Shown here piece after piece: positions 58,840-64,000 of a stretch of DNA of 64,000 bases (its first letter is position 1; every line of letters begins with the position of its first letter). The position numbers were made by a program, and so were the translations under genes. Under the pieces are notes generated by a model. That model had not been told where the DNA came from and made no database searches. It was given only the letters and a program-made list of their open reading frames with translations. The DNA is from Citromicrobium sp. JLT1363 (lineage in GTDB: Bacteria > Pseudomonadota > Alphaproteobacteria > Sphingomonadales > Sphingomonadaceae): positions 1 to 64,000 of the forward strand of contig NZ_AEUE01000002.1 of NCBI RefSeq assembly GCF_000186705.1, written 5' to 3'.

Positions 58840-61052
58840 GGAGAGCCTCCCAAAATCGCATTCCAGTCTAGCAGAGGCAGGATCGAGGCGAAATCGTCGG
58901 TCCACACCTGCGGCGCGGGGTCGTCCAGCTCGATCCAGTCGGTCTGCGGGCTGGACAGAAGAAGCCTTGCGATGGGCTGCGGATCGCTTGCGATTGCAAC
59001 CCAGAAGCTGGCGCTGATCCCGTCTTCCCGCACCGCCGGATCGTCGCGCATCAGCGCGATCCAGCCGTTCTGGGCCGCATGGGCCGCGATCACCGGCCGC
59101 AGGTCGAGATAGCGGTTGGAGATGTGGACCAGCATCAGCCCGTCGGGCTTGAGCGCGCGGCCATAGGTGTGCATCGCCTCGCGCGTCAGCAGGTGCAGCG
59201 GGATCGCATCGGAGCTGAAGGCATCCACGGCGAGCACATCGTACTGCTGCGCGGGTTCGGATTCGAGCGCGAGCCGCGCATCGCCCAGGTGAATGCCGGC
59301 TTCGGGAGCGCAATCGGCCAGGAACGAGAACACCCGGTCGCGCGAATATTCGACCACCATCGGGTCGATCTCGTAGAAAGTGTAGTCCTGCCCCGGCTCG
59401 CGGTAGCAGGCCAGTGTCCCCGTCCCCAGGCCGATCACGCCGATCTGGGCGCCCGGTCCGTAGATCTCTCGCGCGCCGGACAGCGCCAGACCCACGCCCG
59501 AAGTCGGCCCGTAATAGCTGGTCGGCGCGCGGCGCCGTTCGGGATCGAGGAATTGGCGCCCGTGGATCGTCGTACCGTGCAGCAGCAGACGGGTGTCCGG
59601 GTCCGAATGCTGGCGGATCGTATAGACGCCGAAATAGCTGCGTTCGCGGATGCCCTGCGCGCTCTCCTCCAGCGTATCCCACCCGCCGCGCGCCAGCATC
59701 GCGATCAGCAGGATGGCGAGGAAGGCCCACCTTTTGCCCAGTGCCAGAACGCCAAGCAGCGCGATGGCCAGCAGCAGCAGATGGACCGTGAAGCTCTGCG
59801 CATTGTCCAGCGCGTGAGCCATCCACAGGCCGAGCAGCGCGGCGGCCGCAACCAGCGCGAGCCTGGCGACGAGCCTGGCGCGCGCGTCGAGCCCCAGCCG
59901 GTCCATCCACGCGATCAGCGGGTTCTGCGGCAGCAGCGCCCCCGCGGCGAGCACCAGCAGCGGATGCTCCCACACCCAGTCGAACAGCAGCGGTGCGACG
60001 ATGGCGGCGAACACTCCCCCCAGTGCGCCGCCCGCACTCATGACGAGGTAGAACCGGGTGAGCTGCGTGGGCGCCGGGCGGCTGGCATAGAGCCGCCGGT
60101 GGAGTGCGGTGGCAACCACGAACAGCATCAGCACCGCCGCCAGCGCCAGCGACACCCCGTCCGACCCGCGGCTGACCATCGCCATCGCACCCGCCAGCAG
60201 CAGGATGGTTGGCGCGGTGCGCGTGAGCGCGAAACCCAGCGCGCTGCGCTCGTTGAAGGCGAACACGAAGCTGAGCAGGTAAAGCCCCAGCGGCAGTACC
60301 CACAGCAGCGGCATCGCCACGATATCGGTCGTCAGGTGCGTGGTGGTCGACAGCATCAGGCCCGATGGCACCGCCGAGAGTGCGAGCCAGAAGAGGATGC
60401 GCCGCCAGCCGATCGGCTCGCCGTCCTCGGGCTCGCCCTGCCCGGCCGGGCTGTCAGCGTGGAGCGGGGTGCGCCAGCGCAGCCATGCCAGCGCAGCCAT
60501 GCATGCGATCAGCAGCCCGTAACCGAGCGCCCAGACGGTGCTCTGCCCGGCAAGCGACAGGTTGGGTTCGAGCAGCAGCGGATAGCTGAGAAGCCCTGCG
60601 AAGCTGCCGATATTGGAGGCGCCGTAAAGCCAGTAAGGGTCTCCTGCATCGGGGTCTGCGGCGTACCAGCGCTGGACCAGCGGGGCCTGCGCGGCGACGA
60701 TGAAGAACAGCGGTCCGATCGTCGCAACCAGCAGCAGCGGAACCCAGAACACCTCCCAGCCCGCCGGCTGCGGCACATCCGCCAGCGCAATGGGCAGGGT
60801 CAGCAGGGCAAGCGCCATCAGGGCAAGATGGACCAGCGCCTGCCTGCGCAGCGTCGCGCGGGAAAGGATGTGGGCATAGGCATAGCCGCCCAGCAGCAGC
60901 GCCTGATAGACCAGCATCGCGCTGTTCCAGACGTTCGGCGCTCCGCCCAGCTGCGGCAGCGCCAGCCGCGCGACCAGCGGCTGGACGAGGAACAGCAGGA
61001 AGCTGCCGAGCAGGATCGTGAAGACGAACAGTACGCGGGGCGAAAGCCTCAT
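58836..61052 (-). CDS. Fused MFS-type membrane domain and spermidine synthase-like protein
   Basis: A 738-residue protein. The N-terminal two-thirds are a membrane domain with many hydrophobic segments of the kind fused to spermidine synthase-like enzymes. The C-terminal third (from about residue 515) is a Rossmann methyltransferase-like spermidine synthase domain with GVIGLGTGTLACY, FYEIDPMVVEYS, and VDAFSSDAIPLHLLTREAM. The enzymatic product is not known for this class. ATG 61052 forms an ATGA overlap with the preceding GNAT stop and is preferred over ATG 61067. Confidence 0.85.
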   Translation of the reverse strand: MRLSPRVLFVFTILLGSFLLFLVQPLVARLALPQLGGAPNVWNSAMLVYQALLLGGYAYAHILSRATLRRQALVHLALMALALLTLPIALADVPQPAGWEVFWVPLLLVATIGPLFFIVAAQAPLVQRWYAADPDAGDPYWLYGASNIGSFAGLLSYPLLLEPNLSLAGQSTVWALGYGLLIACMAALAWLRWRTPLHADSPAGQGEPEDGEPIGWRRILFWLALSAVPSGLMLSTTTHLTTDIVAMPLLWVLPLGLYLLSFVFAFNERSALGFALTRTAPTILLLAGAMAMVSRGSDGVSLALAAVLMLFVVATALHRRLYASRPAPTQLTRFYLVMSAGGALGGVFAAIVAPLLFDWVWEHPLLVLAAGALLPQNPLIAWMDRLGLDARARLVARLALVAAAALLGLWMAHALDNAQSFTVHLLLLAIALLGVLALGKRWAFLAILLIAMLARGGWDTLEESAQGIRERSYFGVYTIRQHSDPDTRLLLHGTTIHGRQFLDPERRRAPTSYYGPTSGVGLALSGAREIYGPGAQIGVIGLGTGTLACYREPGQDYTFYEIDPMVVEYSRDRVFSFLADCAPEAGIHLGDARLALESEPAQQYDVLAVDAFSSDAIPLHLLTREAMHTYGRALKPDGLMLVHISNRYLDLRPVIAAHAAQNGWIALMRDDPAVREDGISASFWVAIASDPQPIARLLLSSPQTDWIELDDPAPQVWTDDFASILPLLDWNAILGGSP

Positions 61053-61618
61053 CGCGAGTGCTCCCATGTCTCGGGGTCGATGGAATAGACGATGATCGTG
61101 GGGTCCTCGGCGTCGAAATCGGCATTCTGGAAATCGAGGTCCTCGCGCCGCCGCATGCCCAGCCGCTTCATCAGGCCCCAGCTCGCCGTGTTGCGCGCCA
61201 CGGTCAGCGCGACGACTTCCTCGGCATCAAATGCCTCGAAGGCGATGTCGAGCGAGGCCGTGGCGGCTTCCCTTGCATAGCCCTGGCCCCACGCATCCTC
61301 ACGCAGCCGCCAGCCGACCTCCATCGTGCCTACCGGTCCGCCCGCCTGGTTGCAGCGTTTGAGCCCGCAAAAGCCGAGGATGGCGCCATCGCCCTTGCGC
61401 TCCACTGCCCAGAACGTGTGGCCGTAATCGTGCTTGTACGACAGCAGGCGATCCTGCGCGCCCTGCCGTTTGTCTGCATCGCACACCCCGCCCAGCCAGC
61501 GCATGACGGCGGGCGTGTTGGTTCCCTCCCAGAACGCCGGCCAGTCATCCTCCCGCCAGTCGCGCAGGATCAGGCGTTCGGTCTCGTGCCGAAAGTCCGC
61601 CACCTTGACGTCAGCCAT
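61049..61618 (-). CDS. GNAT family N-acetyltransferase (RimJ/RimL-like)
   Basis: A 189-residue acetyltransferase. It opens FRHETERLILRDWREDDWPAFW and has the acetyl-CoA loop WRLREDAWGQGYAREAA near residues 105-120, typical of RimJ/RimL-like proteins acting on amines of proteins or small molecules. Its start overlaps the hemB stop by eight bases, so it is translationally coupled to haem synthesis only by position. The substrate is unknown. Confidence 0.86.
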   Translation of the reverse strand: MADVKVADFRHETERLILRDWREDDWPAFWEGTNTPAVMRWLGGVCDADKRQGAQDRLLSYKHDYGHTFWAVERKGDGAILGFCGLKRCNQAGGPVGTMEVGWRLREDAWGQGYAREAATASLDIAFEAFDAEEVVALTVARNTASWGLMKRLGMRRREDLDFQNADFDAEDPTIIVYSIDPETWEHSR

Positions 61619-62606
61619 TCAGAAGGCGCGCCGCGAAGGGTGCATAATAGGTAAGGATCCCCGCACATCCGGCCCGTTTGAAGGCCATCAGCTTTTCCAT
61701 CACCAGCGGCTCGCGCGCGCCGACCCCCGCAGCCACACCCGCTTCGACCAGCGCATATTCGCCGCTCACCTGATAGGCGAACACAGGCACATCGAACCGG
61801 TCGCGCGCCATGCGGATGATGTCGAGATAGGCGAGCCCGGGCTTCACCATCACGCTGTCCGCGCCTTCGGCAATGTCCATCGCGATCTCGCGCATGGCCT
61901 CGTCGCTATTGGCCGGGTCGAGCTGGTAGGTGCGCTTGTCGCCCCTCAGCCGGTCGCCAGAGCCCACCGCATCGCGGAACGGGCCGTAAAAGGCCGAGGC
62001 ATACTTGGCCGCGTAGCTCATGATCTGGACATTGGTGTGCCCGGCGTCTTCGAGCGCCTGCCGGATAGCGGCGACGCGGCCGTCCATCATGTCCGACGGG
62101 GCGATCACATCCGCGCCCGCCGCCGCCTGGTTGAGCGACTGCTTGACCAGCGCATCCAGCGTTGCGTCATTGGTGACGTAGCCGCTTTCATCCAGCAACC
62201 CGTCGTGGCCGTGGCTGGTATAGGGATCGAGCGCGACGTCGCAGACCACGCCTATGTCATCGCCGAAGCGCTCGCGGATCGCGCGCAGGGCGCGGCAGAT
62301 CAGGTTGTCGGGGTTCCAGGCTTCTTCCGCCTCGTCGCTGCGCCTGTCGGGCGGCGTGTTGGGAAAGAGCGCGATTGCCGGAATGCCAAGCGCGATCGCT
62401 TCGGCCACACGTTCCAGCAGCAGGTCGATCGACCAGCGACTGACGCCGGGCAGGCTGGCGACGGGTTGTTCGGCGCCCTCTCCCTCGATCACGAACAGCG
62501 GCCAGATCAGATCGGCCGGCGACAGCGTGTTTTCACGGTGGAGGCGCCTGCTCCAGTCGGCGGAGCGGGTGCGGCGAAGCCGGGTGGCGGGAAAGTTTGC
62601 ACTCAT
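61611..62606 (-). CDS. hemB: Delta-aminolevulinic acid dehydratase (porphobilinogen synthase)
   Basis: Condenses two 5-aminolevulinate molecules to porphobilinogen in haem synthesis. The 331-residue barrel protein has the catalytic lysines in SYAAKYASAFYGPF and MVKPGLAYLDII. The metal site reads CDVALDPYTSHGHDG, where the cysteine-rich zinc motif is replaced by the aspartate-rich Mg-type sequence found in many alphaproteobacteria. ATG 62606 begins MSANFPATRLRR; the frame is open ten codons further. It ends in an overlap with the GNAT gene. Confidence 0.95.
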   Translation of the reverse strand: MSANFPATRLRRTRSADWSRRLHRENTLSPADLIWPLFVIEGEGAEQPVASLPGVSRWSIDLLLERVAEAIALGIPAIALFPNTPPDRRSDEAEEAWNPDNLICRALRAIRERFGDDIGVVCDVALDPYTSHGHDGLLDESGYVTNDATLDALVKQSLNQAAAGADVIAPSDMMDGRVAAIRQALEDAGHTNVQIMSYAAKYASAFYGPFRDAVGSGDRLRGDKRTYQLDPANSDEAMREIAMDIAEGADSVMVKPGLAYLDIIRMARDRFDVPVFAYQVSGEYALVEAGVAAGVGAREPLVMEKLMAFKRAGCAGILTYYAPFAARLLNG

Positions 62607-62648
62607 GGCCGCGCGGTGTGGCGCAAGGCCACGCACGCCGCAAGCGGG

Positions 62649-64000
62649 TTAGCTGCCCCGTGCATGGCGCGCGTGGAGCGCAACACGGTCGATCTCGCGC
62701 ACGGGGTTCTCCGATACGGGCCTGCTGGGATGCATGTCTTCCAGCGCCGCACCTGCCTCCACCGTCTTGAGCGCGTCCAGAGTGGAGCGGAAACGGCGCA
62801 GCTGCTCGCCGCTCAGCGTGGCGCGCGTGACGTAGCGGACCGACAGCGGATCGACATGGCGCCCGCCGCGATACATCTCGTAATGGAGGTGCGGCCCGGT
62901 GGAGAGGCCGGTCGAGCCGACATAGCCGATGATCTGGCCACGCTTCACATATTGGCCGCGCGATACGGCCATCCGGCTCATGTGGCAGAAGCGCGTGCTC
63001 AGCCCGCCCTCGTGAGCGAGCCGCACGGCGTTGCCGCAACCGCCCGCCCGGCCTGCGCTGGTCACGCGTCCGTCGGTCGGCGCGACGATCGGCGTTCCGT
63101 GCCGCGCGCGGTAATCTACGCCTGCATGCATGCGCTTGTAGCGCAGGATCGGGTGGCGGCGCATGCCGTAGCGCGAACCGATCGGCCCCGGCACCGGTGC
63201 GACCAGGCCCGAGCGCTGCTCGCCCACGCCCGACGCTTCGTAGAACTGGCCGTCGCTGCCCCAGCGCATCAGCTGCGTGGTGGCCTCTCCATCGCGCTCG
63301 ATACCCGCATAGAGCAGGCGCCCCGCCTGCCGTTCTCCTGTTGCCGCGCGGCGATAGGAAACGATCATGTCGAAGGTGTCGCCGGCCTGCAGCGCCTTGT
63401 CGAGATCCTCGTGATCACCCAGCGCCTTGAGATAGGCCTGGATCGCGCTGGCGGGCGCGCCTGCCGCGCGCGCGGAGCGGTAGAGGCTCTCGCCCACGGT
63501 CCCGCGCAGGCGCAGCGGGGTCTCGTCGACTTCGATCGGCTCGCGGATCAGGGAGAGATTGCCATCGCTCCCCCGCGCCACGGCCAGCGAGAGATCGAAT
63601 CGCGCGCGAAACCGCAACTCGTCGAGCGGTCGCTGCCGGCCCGGATCGGTCCGGCGGCCAAGAGTAACGTCGATCTGCGTGCCCGGCTCGATCTCTTCGA
63701 GCGAGATCGCCTGCGCAACCAGCTGCGCCGCTCGTTCCGCGTCGGACTGACCCACTCCCTGCCGGGCGAGAATGCCGGCCAGGCTGTCGCTGCGGCCGAA
63801 GGTGGCGGTGCTTTCCAGCTGCGGGCGCTCCGGCGCGTCGCGCAGGGGCCGTACCAGCGCGCTCGCGGCCATCCGCGCGCCCGTATCGCCCCCGAGCGCG
63901 AGTGGCATGATCGTCTGGCTGCGGAATTCTTCGCGCGTCCGGTCGTCGAGACGCAATGCGGGCGCGGCTTCGAGAGGCGAGAAATCCGGCCAGAAGGCCA
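62649..64000 (-). CDS. M23 family metallopeptidase, partial at right edge
   Basis: Visible for 450 codons; the frame stays open to the window edge, so the N-terminus is missing. A SpoIID/OapA-like or LysM-type middle region (about 60-190 visible residues, IDVTLGRRTD and the AAGAPASAIQAYLKALG helix) precedes the C-terminal LytM domain. The LytM zinc ligands are intact: RMHAGVDYRA (H-x(3)-D) and GPHLHYEM. It probably cleaves peptidoglycan cross-bridges in the periplasm. It precedes hemB by 42 bases on the minus strand and lacks any bactofilin partner here. Confidence 0.88.
   Translation of the reverse strand, partial: AFWPDFSPLEAAPALRLDDRTREEFRSQTIMPLALGGDTGARMAASALVRPLRDAPERPQLESTATFGRSDSLAGILARQGVGQSDAERAAQLVAQAISLEEIEPGTQIDVTLGRRTDPGRQRPLDELRFRARFDLSLAVARGSDGNLSLIREPIEVDETPLRLRGTVGESLYRSARAAGAPASAIQAYLKALGDHEDLDKALQAGDTFDMIVSYRRAATGERQAGRLLYAGIERDGEATTQLMRWGSDGQFYEASGVGEQRSGLVAPVPGPIGSRYGMRRHPILRYKRMHAGVDYRARHGTPIVAPTDGRVTSAGRAGGCGNAVRLAHEGGLSTRFCHMSRMAVSRGQYVKRGQIIGYVGSTGLSTGPHLHYEMYRGGRHVDPLSVRYVTRATLSGEQLRRFRSTLDALKTVEAGAALEDMHPSRPVSENPVREIDRVALHARHARGS

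Noticed and set aside
58240-60303. A 687-codon minus-strand frame running through the gamma-carbonic anhydrase and into the MFS/spermidine synthase gene
   Set aside because: Only its last 200 codons encode a recognisable protein; the upstream part is another frame of the neighbouring gene, so the start at 58839 was used.
59079-61088. A 669-codon plus-strand frame opposite the MFS/spermidine synthase gene
   Set aside because: Arg/Gln-rich shadow of a clearly conserved gene, with no recognisable domain.
1-64000. tRNA, rRNA, CRISPR, insertion sequence or phage genes
   Set aside because: No cloverleaf or T-loop motif, no regularly spaced repeats, no transposase, integrase or phage structural protein was seen in any frame or gap.

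Overview
The window is GC-rich alphaproteobacterial chromosome. Gene content (TrcR/DUF1013, DUF1192, a bactofilin overlapping an M23 peptidase, the NadD-RsfS-RlmH-EnvC-CtpA-DsbB-COQ7 block, a Mg-type HemB) points to Sphingomonadales, most likely Erythrobacteraceae. This is judged from protein sequence alone. I see no rRNA, tRNA, CRISPR array, insertion sequence, phage gene or origin. No non-coding stretch exceeds about 300 bases; the longest is the 219-base divergent gap at 1148-1366.

Positions 1-37,200 are a surface-polysaccharide locus. It opens with a leftward polyprenyl-phosphate sugar transferase cut by the window edge. A long rightward, largely translationally coupled block follows: the full CMP-pseudaminic acid pathway (pseB, C, F, G, H, I; 1367-6928); a Gfo/Idh-DegT-GNAT amino-sugar module; an unfamiliar glycosyltransferase-like protein; an MDR + Gfo/Idh oxidoreductase pair; a KpsS/KpsC-like protein; a hexapeptide acyltransferase; a PhyH-type 2-oxoglutarate oxygenase; a Wzx-like flippase and a Wzy-like polymerase; a glycosyltransferase and another acyltransferase. 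A second part (20,066-28,863) holds a GDP-mannose 3,5-epimerase-like enzyme, an acyltransferase, an FkbM methyltransferase, a WecG/TagA transferase, GDP-fucose synthase, a Gfo/Idh - unknown protein - epimerase trio and an O-antigen ligase/polymerase-like protein. Export genes follow (Wza-like lipoprotein, Wzc-like tyrosine kinase, a coupled unknown protein), then UDP-sugar genes (wecC, UDP-glucuronate 4-epimerase, wecB). Together these predict an acylated, Wzx/Wzy-assembled capsule or exopolysaccharide containing pseudaminic acid, probably N-acetylmannosaminuronate and one or more unusual sugars.

Positions 37,200-64,000 are mostly conserved housekeeping genes: COQ7, DsbB, CtpA, EnvC, RlmH, RsfS and NadD on the minus strand; M23 peptidase and bactofilin; acyl-CoA ligase; TrcR; a glycosyltransferase coupled to an LpxH-like phosphoesterase; quinone oxidoreductase and DUF1192; ClpA; a ligase-associated exonuclease and ATP-dependent DNA ligase; DUF1275, DUF167, gamma-carbonic anhydrase, MFS/spermidine synthase fusion, GNAT and HemB; and an M23 peptidase cut by the right edge.

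The parts least explained by known families are the trio at 24,370-27,454 with its unrecognised middle protein, the proteins at 9738-10592 and 31904-33136, the 2-oxoglutarate oxygenase, and the candidate pseudaminyltransferase.
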